Positions 8,204 to 18,520 are shown, counted from the first letter of the stretch. The stretch is 64,000 bases of DNA from Nannocystis sp. RBIL2 (GCF_026626745.1 NZ_JAPNJW010000002.1:4798151-4862150); one strand, 5' to 3'. Notes: a model not told the origin generated them from the sequence alone. Translations and numbers: made by a program.

Positions 8204-9243
8204 AGCGACCACGCGTCGCGCGCGGACCGAAGAGCCTGGTCTTGTTCGACAACAAGGGCGGGGTCGGCAAGACGACCTTGACCTTCAACCTCGCGCACAT
8301 GTTCGCCAGGTTGGGTCGGCGGGTCGCGTTGATGGATCTCGATCCGCAGTGCAACCTGTCGGCGCTCGCGCTGCCTGATCACGTCCTGGAGTCGATCTGG
8401 GACGACGGCAAGCCGGGGCAGACCGTCGCGTCGTGCGTCGAGAAGGTCCGGATCGGCAAGGGAGAGCTGGCCCAGCCGGTCGGCTACGAGCTCGCCGACG
8501 ACCTGTATCTCCTTCCGGGTGACCTGCGCCTGAGTCGCTTCGAGTCGCGTCTCGCCCGTGACTGGCCGCAGATCATGGCCGAGGACAACGAACTGGCGCT
8601 GCACGCGGTCACGGCGTTCGACCGTCTCGCGGTGAGCTTCGGCGCCGAACTCTTGCTCTTCGACGTGGGGCCGAGCCTGGGAGCCCTCAATCGCGCCGTG
8701 TTGCTCGCGTCCGACGCCGTCGTCGTCCCCCTCGCGCCCGATCTGTTCAGCCTCCGCGGCCTTCAAAACGTGGGCGAGGTGTTGCACGAGTGGCGAGAAG
8801 AGTGGGAGACCGCCCGCGTGAAGAACCTGCAGAGCGCGAGCCGCCGCCGCGAGCCGCCGCCGTGGCTGCCGCAGCGCGGGATGCAGCCGCTCGGCTACGT
8901 CGTCCAGCAGCAACTCACCATCGCCGACGAGCCCGTGCGCGCGTATCAGCGATGGTTGAAGCAGATACCCGCGAGCTTCGCCGAGGACGTGCTGCAGCGG
9001 TCGGATCCAGCCCCGGGCTCGGTCCAGGACGACCTGCACTGTCTCGGTTTTCTCCGTCACTTCGCCAGCCTGGTGCCGCTGGCGCAGGCCGCCCACAAAC
9101 CGCTGTTCGAGCTGGCCCATGCCGACGGTGTGGTCGGATCGCAGTATCAGACGGTCGCCCGCGCGACGAAGGCGTTCGAGCAGTTGGCCGAAGCGATCCT
9201 GGTCAAACTCGACGCGCTGGGTGTCGTGACCGCCAAACAGTGA
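8200..9243 (+). CDS. ParA/MinD-family ATPase, no ParB partner
   Basis: 347 residues. The deviant Walker A is KGGVGKTT (residues 19-26). Then follow LMDLDPQCNLSAL (Walker A' region) and LLFDVGPSLGALNR in place of the usual DxPPSLG. AVVVPLAPDLFSLRGL is also typical of ParA. The C-terminal half (from about residue 200) is longer than in chromosomal Soj and not recognised. No parB, parS or replication gene is near, so it is not an evident plasmid partition gene. The ATG overlaps the stop of the AlbA-like remnant, which suggests the intact ancestor encoded a coupled AlbA_2-protein/ParA pair. Confidence 0.88.
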   Translation: MKRPRVARGPKSLVLFDNKGGVGKTTLTFNLAHMFARLGRRVALMDLDPQCNLSALALPDHVLESIWDDGKPGQTVASCVEKVRIGKGELAQPVGYELADDLYLLPGDLRLSRFESRLARDWPQIMAEDNELALHAVTAFDRLAVSFGAELLLFDVGPSLGALNRAVLLASDAVVVPLAPDLFSLRGLQNVGEVLHEWREEWETARVKNLQSASRRREPPPWLPQRGMQPLGYVVQQQLTIADEPVRAYQRWLKQIPASFAEDVLQRSDPAPGSVQDDLHCLGFLRHFASLVPLAQAAHKPLFELAHADGVVGSQYQTVARATKAFEQLAEAILVKLDALGVVTAKQ

Positions 9244-9305
9244 GTCGTCCGCGGGTCCGTCATGGAGCGCATGAACCTTCGGACAGGATCTCCCATGCCG
9301 CGGTC

Positions 9306-10283
9306 ATGGAGCCGGGCGGGGACACGAGGCGGGGGCGCACAGCCGCGTCTGCGCGTGCGGGACGGGCGCCGGCGGAGGTGCCGGCGCTGGTGCGGACGCG
9401 TTTACTTGCGCGGGTGATTGATGCAGCATCGCCACCGATGCAGCGGCTGGTGGACGCGTTCCGGGCCCGGATGAACGACAACGTGGCGGAGTCCGCGGCC
9501 CGGATCCGGGCGGCCAAGCTGCCGTTCTACGAGGGCCTCACCGACGCGCAGCTGTCGGCCACGCTGGCTCGCGCGTTCGAGGCGGCGGCCGCCGACGTCG
9601 AGCGCGGCGAGCCGCACACGCTGCTGCAGCGCATGCGAGAGATCGCGATCGTCCGCTCGCAGAGCGGGGTCGCGGTGATGGACGTGGTCACGGGCCTGAA
9701 CCTCGGGTTTCAGGCGGTGTCCGACGACTTCGCGGCGCTCTGGCCCGACGACCTCGAGCTCCGCCTCGGCTGGGAGCAAGCGCGGGCGAAGATCGCCTAC
9801 GCGGGCGCAGCGATGCTGGCCGACACGTACCTCGAGGCCCGCGAGGCGGTGGTGCGCGCCCAGTCCGAGGCGCTGGTGCGGCTGTCGCTGCGCGTGCTGC
9901 CGCTGTACCCGGGGGTGGTGGTGCTGCCGCTGCTCGGCGAGCTCGGGGCCGAGCGCGCGCAGCAGATCACCGAGGCGCTGCTGGCGGCGGTGGCCCATCA
10001 CGCGGCGGCCTACGCGTTGATCGATCTGTCGGGCGTGCCCAGCCTCGACACCGACGAGGCAGTGCAGCTGCTGGCCCGCGCGACGCAAGCGATCGAGCTG
10101 CTCGGGGCGACGCCGATTTTGGTGGGGATCCAGCCTGCCGTGGCGCAGTCGATGAGCGCGCGCGGGGTTTCGGTCCGCGCGCCGACGCTGGCCGACCTGG
10201 CGAGCGGCCTGCGCCACGCGCTGCGCGGCCTCGGCGTCGAGCTCACGCAGACGCGTCAGGCCGCGGCCGCGAGAGGTCTCTGA
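9306..10283 (+). CDS. RsbR-like protein with C-terminal STAS domain
   Basis: 325 residues if the ATG at 9306 is used; the ATG at 9438 (MQRLVDAFRARM) is an alternative. The N-terminal two thirds is helical, Ala/Arg rich, and resembles the sensor part of stressosome RsbR proteins. The last 110 residues form a STAS domain: VLPLLGELGAERAQQITEAL, then ALIDLSGVPSLDTDEAVQL and ILVGIQPAVAQSM. In RsbR paralogues such domains are phosphorylated by a switch kinase; here the position before DTDEA holds Ser-Leu. No RsbS, RsbT or RsbX gene lies nearby. It is 62 bases after the ParA-like gene, same strand, possibly one transcript. Confidence 0.8.
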   Translation: MEPGGDTRRGRTAASARAGRAPAEVPALVRTRLLARVIDAASPPMQRLVDAFRARMNDNVAESAARIRAAKLPFYEGLTDAQLSATLARAFEAAAADVERGEPHTLLQRMREIAIVRSQSGVAVMDVVTGLNLGFQAVSDDFAALWPDDLELRLGWEQARAKIAYAGAAMLADTYLEAREAVVRAQSEALVRLSLRVLPLYPGVVVLPLLGELGAERAQQITEALLAAVAHHAAAYALIDLSGVPSLDTDEAVQLLARATQAIELLGATPILVGIQPAVAQSMSARGVSVRAPTLADLASGLRHALRGLGVELTQTRQAAAARGL

Positions 10284-10352
10284 GCTCGCTGGATTGGGCC
10301 TCCGTACGCGCTCGCGTTCGCCGATTCGCGAGCGTCGACCGAAGAGTTCAAA

Positions 10353-10910
10353 TCATGAATGCCGGGACGCAGAGCGTGCGCGGTACTTCGCCGACAGCAG
10401 CGGAACGTCGAGGTCGTCGGCGACTGCGCCCTCGCAAGGCCGGACGTCGAACGGCTGGTGGTGGATCGGCCGGCGCTCCTCGAGCCGGCGCAGCTGCGCA
10501 TCGTTGGCCCGCTGCGTCACCGTCCCGACCCGCACGTAGGGCGTGCCGTTGACCTTCACCACCGGCGGCACGGCGTACGGCTGCACGCGCAACACGAACA
10601 CCAGCTGGTCCTCGCGCTCGAGCGTCTCGATCTGCACCACCGGGTGCGGGATGATCTTCGTCGAGCTGATGAGGCTCACCAGCCTCTGCTGGATCTCGTC
10701 GGCGTTGCTGGTGGCTCGCGGGTACTTGCCGCACGGCCTGCCGGTCCGCGCATGCACGCCGAGGACCACCTAGCCCTCGCGCTTGCTGTCGGCGAGGTCG
10801 TTGGCGAAGGCGCACACGGCTTCGAGCATATCCTTGGCCTCGTGAGACTCTTTCCACTCGACATGGTCGGTCTCCTCGCGGAACAGGGCCTCGACGTCCT
10901 CGGGCGTCAT
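10353..10910 (-). pseudogene. 5' part of an AlbA_2-domain gene, broken by a stop codon and truncated
   Basis: Reading from ATG 10910: MTPEDVEALF, ETDHVEWKE, then AVCAFANDLADSKREG and an in-frame TAG (10772-10770). In the same frame the domain continues with VVLGVHARTGRP, EIQQRLVSLIS, PYVRVGTVTQRAND and PFDVRPCEGAVADDLDVPLLSAKYRAR. This is a recognisable AlbA_2 (putative DNA-binding) domain plus the start of the linker. After YRAR the match ends and a stop follows at 10353. The next expected part of the protein is exactly what is found on the opposite strand at 7805-8203. Confidence 0.75.
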
Positions 10911-11043
10911 GCGCCTCGAACTTACACGCAGGCGTCTTCTCCGGCAACGGCGCCTGCCCGTTCGCAACCCATGCGCCGTGTTCGCCCGCTCGCTCGCGCG
11001 GCACGCCAGGCCCGCGGAGAACGATGCTACCCTCGCGCGGGCG

Positions 11044-12339
11044 ATGCCTGCACGCGGTCGACCGCAGCTCATCGAGGCCGACGACGCCTCCGCGCCGGCG
11101 TTGCTCGAGGACCTCGCGCTCGGTCATCGCGCCGCGCAGGCGGGCCCGGACGACCTGTTCGACAACCGGCTGATCCGCGGCGACAACCTCACCGTCTTGC
11201 GCGCGCTGGGGCCGGAGTTCGCCGGGCGGGTGCAATGCGTATACATCGACCCGCCGTACAACACCGGCCAGGTGTTCGCGCACTACGACGACGGCCTCGA
11301 ACACGACCGCTGGCTCGCGCTGATGCGCCGGCGCCTGCTCCTCCTCCACCGGCTGCTCACCGACTCGGGCACCCTGTTCGTCCACATCGACGACAACGAG
11401 CTGGCCTACCTGATCACAGTCGCCGACGAGGTGTTCGGGCGGGACAACCGGATCGCCGTCATCACCTTCAAACAGAGCTCGGTCTCGGGGCCCAAGGCCG
11501 TCAACGCCGGGTTCGTCAGCACCGCCAGCTTCATCGTCGTCTACGCCCGCCGGCGCGCCGCCTGGCGGCCCGGGCGGGTCCACGCCGCGACCGCCCGCGA
11601 CCCTCGCTACACCCGCTGGATCGACAACATCGACGACCCGTCCGAGCGCTGGCGGCTGGTCCCGCTGCGCCACGCGTTCGCGCGGGCTCGCGGCCTCGAT
11701 CCGAAGAGCCTGCGGGGCGGCGCCCTCGAGGCCGAGCTCGAGGCCTTCGTGCTCGATTCGCCGCACCGGGTCGTCCGCACCGCACGGATCGCCGCCCGCG
11801 ACGTCGGCGAGCCGGCGCGCCAGGTCCTGGCCCGTTCGGCCGCCGAGCCCGGGGTGGTCCTGCGCGCCGAGCGACCTGGCCGCGAGGACATGTACTTCCT
11901 CGGCGGCGAGCAGCTGATCTTCTATTCGGCCAAGGTGCGCGAGGTCGACGGCCGGCGGGTCACCGCCCAGGCGCTGTCGACGATCTGGGACGACCTCCTG
12001 CCCAACAACCTGCACAAGGAGGGCGGGGTCGAGTTCTCGCACGGCAAAAAGCCCGAGCTGCTGCTCAAGCGCTGCCTCGACGTCGCCACCGCCCCGGGCG
12101 ACCTCGTGCTCGACTGCTTCGCCGGCTCCGGCACCACCGCCGCGGTCGCCCACAAGATGCGGCGCCGCTGGCTGGCCGTCGAGCTCGGCCCCCACGCCGA
12201 GACCCACTGCCTGCCGCGCCTGCGCGCCGTCGTCGACGGCGACGACAAGAGCGGCGCGACCGCGGCCACCGCCTGGCGCGGCGGCGGCGGCTTCCGCTTC
12301 TTCCGCCTCGCGGCCCAGGCCGAGCCGAGCGCCGGCTGA
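11044..12339 (+). CDS. Beta-class DNA methyltransferase (type III Mod-like), solitary
   Basis: 431-residue N6-adenine or N4-cytosine methyltransferase. Motif IV DPPYNTG (about residue 69) comes before motif I FAGSGTT (about residue 360), with a variable target-recognition segment between. This is the beta-class order seen in type III Mod subunits. GTLFVHIDDNE and WDDLLPNNLHKEGG are further Mod-type blocks. The ATG at 11044 has TACCCT ten bases before it, fitting a leaderless start. No Res helicase/nuclease gene is adjacent, so it is an orphan methylase in this window. The C-terminus ends in a Gly/Phe stretch of no known role. Confidence 0.92.
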   Translation: MPARGRPQLIEADDASAPALLEDLALGHRAAQAGPDDLFDNRLIRGDNLTVLRALGPEFAGRVQCVYIDPPYNTGQVFAHYDDGLEHDRWLALMRRRLLLLHRLLTDSGTLFVHIDDNELAYLITVADEVFGRDNRIAVITFKQSSVSGPKAVNAGFVSTASFIVVYARRRAAWRPGRVHAATARDPRYTRWIDNIDDPSERWRLVPLRHAFARARGLDPKSLRGGALEAELEAFVLDSPHRVVRTARIAARDVGEPARQVLARSAAEPGVVLRAERPGREDMYFLGGEQLIFYSAKVREVDGRRVTAQALSTIWDDLLPNNLHKEGGVEFSHGKKPELLLKRCLDVATAPGDLVLDCFAGSGTTAAVAHKMRRRWLAVELGPHAETHCLPRLRAVVDGDDKSGATAATAWRGGGGFRFFRLAAQAEPSAG

Positions 12340-12387
12340 CGCGGCGCTACGCCTCGCCCGGGCCTGCCCCTCGCGCGGCCCGGGTCA

Positions 12388-12461
12388 CATGTCCTCCAGG
12401 ACATGGCATTACGAGCATGCTCTCTCAAACATGCCCGTTCAAACATGCCCCTTCGGGCATG
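12388..12461. repeat. Cluster of CATG-type inverted repeats between convergent genes
   Basis: Two perfect hairpins lie here: CATGTCC-TCCA-GGACATG (12388-12405) and CATGCCC-CTTC-GGGCATG (12444-12461). Between them are GCATGC and two ACATGCCC half sites. The cluster fills the gap between the convergent methyltransferase and kinase genes, as expected for a bidirectional transcript-end element. Confidence 0.8.
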
Positions 12462-12470
12462 CCCTTCAGG

Positions 12471-14831
<2,361 letters not shown>

Positions 14832-15874
14832 GGACGCGAGCTTAGCAGGTGCCCCCCTGCCCGCGCCGCGCGTCGCGGCCCGGTCGCGGCCGCAGCGCAC
14901 CTGGAGCTTCCGCACCTGCCCGCGCCGACGAGCGGGTCGTCACCTCTCCTGGAGCCGCCCTGTCCGGTCCGCGGCCGCGTGTCGCGGCCCGCGAAAGGTT
15001 TTCTCCGGCGACGCAGCGGACTCATGCACCCCTCCCGCCGGGCCTGCGAGATCTCTGGCGAGCTGCTCCGCTGCGAGGGCTATGAGCGGGTTGCGGAGCA
15101 GCGAGCCCGTCGACTTCACCGCCCGCCAGCGCGGCAACGTAGCCCGCCACGAGCAGCTGCCGGATGTCCGCGACCGCCCTCACGTGCGAGGCGGCACCGA
15201 CCCAGGCCGCCACGACCGCTCCGGTCGCTCCGGCGCGAACCCGCATCGCCCTCCAGGGTAGCGAAGCGGCGAACGACTTCACCGAGCCCCGCAGCTCCGA
15301 GTTCGCGGCGAACATCGCCGGCAACGTCGCGGCGGACATCGACGGCGACGACCCCCCACGTCGCCGCTGTCGCCGATCAACCTGAGCGCTCCGCGAACCG
15401 TCCAAAAAATCCGCCCGCCGGGGACGCTCACTGTCGAATGCAGCGTCGGTCGTCATCCCAGCGGCACGCCGCTCGAACCCGGCGAAAGGAAAAGTGGACG
15501 CGGGCGTCTCACCGGCGCTCGAATCGACAAGAATGCGGCGAACGCCGAGCGCAAGCACGCCAAAGTTCTCTCCCGACCTGCGGGGACCCGCCGCGGTCCT
15601 GTGCCCGTTCCGGATGTCCCGCAACGGGATCGCGTTCGTCGTCCAGGTGCATGACGGGTGGACCCTGCAGGCACTGGGTCTCGACGAGCCTGCGATCGAA
15701 CCGCGCAAGGCCTCGCCGCGCTCTGCATCCCCGCCGGTCCCGACGAGTTTCGAGCTTGTCGAGGCTATGAGTCCGAGCTCCCGCAGGCTCGAGACCCCTC
15801 ACGGGCTCCTCCCCTTTTCTGGGGGACACTCAGGCCCGCAGCGGCTGTCCGGCCGCGTGCGGGCCTACGTGTAC
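14832..15874. other. Gene-poor stretch, possible degraded coding remnants
   Basis: About 1 kb with no convincing intact gene. On the minus strand around 15245-15030, MRVRAGATGAVVAAWVGA and VADIRQLLVAGYVAALAGG have gene-like codon use. An out-of-frame continuation reads KSTGSLLRNPLIALAAEQLA. The latter faintly recalls the STG-NPL block of small terminase subunits, but this is weak. The rest (15300-15870) shows mixed-frame, Arg/Ser/Pro-rich translations typical of non-coding DNA. No promoter or hairpin stands out. Confidence 0.35.
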
Positions 15875-16270
15875 TTAGGGTCTCCCCCAGCAGATTGCTT
15901 CGAGCTGCTCGCCAAAGGCATCACAGTACCTCTCCGCCCGCTCAGCGCAGAGGTACCGACCCTGAGAGTTGGTGGTGTACTTGGGAGACCCCGTGACATA
16001 CTCATAAGCACCCGGCGAATTGGTGCACAGAGCGAGGCAGTGGAGCCTCTGCGGACGGTAGGGGCTGGGGGGCAAGCAAGTCCCGCGCGGAACCGTTTCG
16101 TCGTCCTCGTCGGGTGCCAGGCTGAGCTCGCCATCCTCGGCTTCGAGCTCGGCCTCCGACCACAACTGTCGGTCATCCTCCACGACGTTCTCATCAGCCG
16201 CGAGGTTCGCATCCACGGGGGGCACCGCGATCAACGCCAGCCCAATGATGTTGGCAAAGAGATTCAGCAT
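15875..16270 (-). CDS. Small secreted Cys-containing protein, unknown function
   Basis: 131 residues with a clear signal peptide (MLNLFANIIGLALIAVPPVDA), an acidic middle (ENVVEDD, EAELEAEDGE) and a C-terminal region with spaced cysteines (LHCLALC, RYLCAERAERYCDAFGEQLEAIC). The start is well supported: a purine-rich Shine-Dalgarno, GGAGGAGGAG, lies about six bases before the ATG. Its codon use is more relaxed and less GC-rich than that of neighbours. I do not recognise the family. A TTGCCCCCAC element shared with the next small secreted gene lies about 30 bases upstream. It could be a secreted peptide factor or a Cys-knot-like protein; no function is claimed. Confidence 0.75.
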   Translation of the reverse strand: MLNLFANIIGLALIAVPPVDANLAADENVVEDDRQLWSEAELEAEDGELSLAPDEDDETVPRGTCLPPSPYRPQRLHCLALCTNSPGAYEYVTGSPKYTTNSQGRYLCAERAERYCDAFGEQLEAICWGRP

Positions 16271-16298
16271 GTCTTCTCCTCCTCCTGTGAATCAGGAT

Positions 16299-16313
16299 TT
16301 GCCCCCACTGTGA
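16299..16313. promoter_or_regulatory. Shared TTGCCCCCAC element, copy 1
   Basis: TTGCCCCCACTGTGA lies 29 bases upstream of the small secreted gene that starts at 16270. A near copy sits upstream of the other small secreted gene in the opposite relative orientation. A common operator is possible; not proven. Confidence 0.3.
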
Positions 16314-17383
16314 CCCGACTGTATCCGCCGTCAAGCGAGGAGCTGCATCATTTTCATCTCGGCGCGAAGCGACATGCCATCGCTGGGTCCGCCTCGCAGC
16401 GACACCCGCTCGCACGGTAGCTCTGACAGAGCCAGTGAGGCCGCCGAGCGGCTATTCGACGCGGCAGGCGAGCGTTCCGTCATCGAGGAGCTGCGCGGGC
16501 CGTTCGGCAGCGTGGCGAGCAACAGCGGAGCTTTGAGTCGCTTGAAAATGATCTTCGAGTAAGGTGCGATGATTCATTTGGCGCGGCGACCCGCGAGCTG
16601 CGGAATTTCGCTGGCGACATTGGCGTGACAAGGCAACAGCGATCGACACCGCCACACCGGAACTTCGCCAGACCACGCCTTCTGAACGTTGCGCACGCTC
16701 GTCCACGGCATTGGAGCGGCCAGGCATGCTCCGGTCGTAGACGCGGACGGCGGTGTGATCGACTCGAACCTGCCGCTCGCAGAACCTCTCATGGGGTGGA
16801 AGCTGCCATGCTGTTCGTGGACGGCTGCAGTCCATCGGAGGGCTCATCGAGCCACCGCGCCTGCGCCTGCAGGATCCGGAGCCCGACCTCGAGCGACGCC
16901 GCGCAGTCTTCGGAAGCCGAGTGAGCGCGCGGGCCGACCGCGGCGACTCGGCGCGCGACAAGAGCGTCGCAACACTCCGACGACGGCCGCGCCTCTACTA
17001 CCAGTGTAGCAGATCGCATTACTTGTAGTGCAAAATGACATTTACACAGCACAACTCTTGAATACACCGAGAGAACCCTACACTAAAGGCGCGGCGACCT
17101 CCGACACTGTCGCCGCGGACGCCTCGCTTAAATAGCAATACCACGCACTTACCACATATCGGCGTATCGGCGTCGGATTCACCGGCCGCCAGACAATGGC
17201 GAGCGCGGCGGGCGACGGCGACCAATCACGATAGCCACTCCCCAATTTGCCACAACCGCGGCTGCCGCCAGTTTTCGCGGAGCGCCGCCGGAAATTCCGA
17301 TATTCGCGGCCCGATCCCCCTCTACGGGCGAACGCGGCGAGGTTTTGCCTGCGCCTGGGAATGCGGCTCGTCACAACCCAGAA

Positions 17384-17403
17384 TTGCCCCCACGGTGGGT
17401 CAA
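17384..17403. promoter_or_regulatory. Shared TTGCCCCCAC element, copy 2
   Basis: TTGCCCCCACGGTGGGTCAA, an imperfect dyad (TTG/CAA ends with CCCAC-GTGGG core), about 110 bases upstream of the repeat-protein ATG at 17515. It shares its first ten bases and following GTG with copy 1. Confidence 0.3.
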
Positions 17404-17514
17404 TGAATACTCCGAACCGACGTGTCGCCGAAGCTGTTTCGGTACGCGCCAACACGCCCCCGGCAACTACATCGGGGCACAACGAGACAACGAGAAAACA
17501 CGGGAGGGACCCTC

Positions 17515-18216
17515 ATGTTGCGTAAAATTGTGATGTTTTGTCCTGCCATCGCTATCGCGCTGCCGTTCGTGGCGGTGAACCCGACGATGGCGCATGCTTA
17601 CACCTCGCAGGAGCCCGCCGAGATCGAGCTGGGGCAGGACGAGGGCGGCGCGGACGACCTCGGCCCCGCGGAGAGCAGCGGTGCGCGGTTCATGCCGGGG
17701 CAGAAGCCCGTGCAGAAGCCCCTCCAGCCGGGCAAGCCGGGGCAGAAGCCCCCGCCTGACGGAGGTGGTGACATCGTCTGTGACCCGCTCTGGCCCGATG
17801 AATGCGTGCCCGTCGACGGCGGCGGGGGTGACGACATCGTCTGTGACCCGCTCTGGCCCGATGAATGCGTGCCCGTCAACGGCGGCGGTGGTGGTGGCGG
17901 CGTCGTCTGTGATCCGCTCTGGCCCGACGAGTGCGTGCCCGTCAACGGCGGCGGCGGTGGTGGCGGCGTCGTCTGTGACCCGCTCTGGCCCGACGAGTGC
18001 GTGCCCGTCAACGGCGGCGGCGGTGGTGGCGGCGTCGTCTGTGACCCGCTCTGGCCCGACGAGTGCGTTCCGGTTGAGGGTGGGCAGTTCCAGGGCGGGC
18101 AGTTCCAAGGCGGACAGAAGCCGGTCAAGCCCGGCAAGCCCATCAAGCCCGTCACGCCGCCCGTCGTCTGCGACCCGCTCTGGCCCGACGAGTGCGTTCC
18201 GCTGAACGAGAATTGA
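17515..18216 (+). CDS. Secreted protein with six CDPLWPDECVP repeats
   Basis: 233 residues from the ATG at 17515 (GGGAGGGA lies just upstream). A signal peptide (MLRKIVMFCPAIAIALPFVA ... AHA) is followed by an acidic segment and a KP/GQ-rich linker (PGQKPVQKPLQPGKPGQKP). Then come six copies of CDPLWPDECVP, the first five separated by Gly/Asp/Asn spacers. A second QFQGGQ/KPVKPGKPIKP linker sits before the last copy, and the protein ends LNEN. Each repeat has two cysteines seven residues apart around a Trp-Pro. Possible roles are disulfide-looped surface modules, a metal-binding repeat protein or a multi-core peptide precursor. No maturation enzyme is adjacent. Family not recognised. Confidence 0.85.
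   Translation: MLRKIVMFCPAIAIALPFVAVNPTMAHAYTSQEPAEIELGQDEGGADDLGPAESSGARFMPGQKPVQKPLQPGKPGQKPPPDGGGDIVCDPLWPDECVPVDGGGGDDIVCDPLWPDECVPVNGGGGGGGVVCDPLWPDECVPVNGGGGGGGVVCDPLWPDECVPVNGGGGGGGVVCDPLWPDECVPVEGGQFQGGQFQGGQKPVKPGKPIKPVTPPVVCDPLWPDECVPLNEN
17776..18204 (+). repeat. Tandem DNA repeat encoding the CDPLWPDECVP units
   Basis: The units start at 17776, 17839, 17905, 17971, 18037 and 18166. The middle ones are spaced exactly 66 bases and almost identical in DNA, so the array probably expanded recently. The last unit is separated by a 129-base step that includes a Lys/Pro linker. Confidence 0.9.
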
Positions 18217-18225
18217 TGTTGGTGC

Positions 18226-18480
18226 TCGGATCTGATCGGCGCTACTGCTCCCGGGGTTGCCGCGCCGGACAGAGAACAGGCACCCATCGAAGCCCCGCTC
18301 GGACCTGATCGACGCAACTGTACCCGAAGGTGCCGCGTCGGGACAAAATGCCGCACCAATCGAGGCTGCGAGCGGTAATCATGGGCGATTCGTCGCTCCT
18401 GGCCGCGGCAAGCTCGATGCCGGCGGAGCGCAACCCGCCATAGAGGCGCCCGGCCTCGATAGTGCGATATGGGAGAGTTC
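18226..18480. repeat. Degenerate direct repeats downstream of the repeat-protein gene
   Basis: Copy 1 (18226-18298) and copy 2 (18299-about 18370) align at roughly 70% (TCGGATCTGATCGGCGC versus TCGGACCTGATCGACGC, ending CCCATCGAAGCC versus CCAATCGAGGCT). A weaker third copy ends near 18450. Read in one frame each they give similar words (SDLIGATAP..QAPIEA, SDLIDATVP..AAPIEA, ..AQPAIEA), but the frames differ between copies. Either a decayed repeat gene or a non-coding repeat. Confidence 0.5.
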
Positions 18481-18484
18481 GTCT

Positions 18485-18520
18485 GCGGAGGCAGCGTCAA
18501 GGTCTTGACGCTGCCTCCGC
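18485..18520. terminator. Perfect 17-bp inverted repeat, terminator-like
   Basis: Arm GCGGAGGCAGCGTCAAG, two bases GT, then the exact reverse complement. This is the strongest perfect hairpin in the window. It has no T-run after it, so it is either a factor-dependent or bidirectional terminator for the converging 17515 and 18766 genes, or a protein-binding palindrome. Confidence 0.6.

Larger units (their letters stand above)
16271..17514. other. Long intergenic region with AT-richer islands
   Basis: About 1.2 kb between two divergent small secreted-protein genes. Six-frame reading gives only mixed, unconserved fragments. Around 16990-17180 the base composition is clearly less GC-rich than the surroundings, with many TATA-like words and a small AAAT-GAC-ATTT dyad near 17035-17046. 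I see no intact gene or RNA. It may hold promoters for both flanking genes or be decayed foreign DNA. Confidence 0.4.

Noticed and set aside
8200..9243. ParA-like gene as evidence of an integrated plasmid or a chromosomal parABS locus
   Set aside because: No ParB, parS-like palindrome (TGTTNCACGTGAAACA type) or replication gene is nearby.
15494..16420. 308-codon plus-strand open frame
   Set aside because: It lies over the well-supported minus-strand secreted protein (signal peptide plus GGAGGAGGAG); composition is mixed and no domain is visible.
16452..16961. Possible transposase remnant on the minus strand
   Set aside because: Some words looked gene-like, but no DDE or HTH motif, no terminal inverted repeats and no target duplication could be seen.
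17776..18204. Regular 66-base repeats considered as a CRISPR array
   Set aside because: Units are adjacent and coding, the gaps are Gly codons rather than unique spacers, and no cas genes are present.
17598..18500. Minus-strand open frame with PPPPPP and TGTHSSGQSGSQTT repeats
   Set aside because: It is the complement of the CDPLWPDECVP repeat array; it lacks a signal, ribosome site and any known fold.
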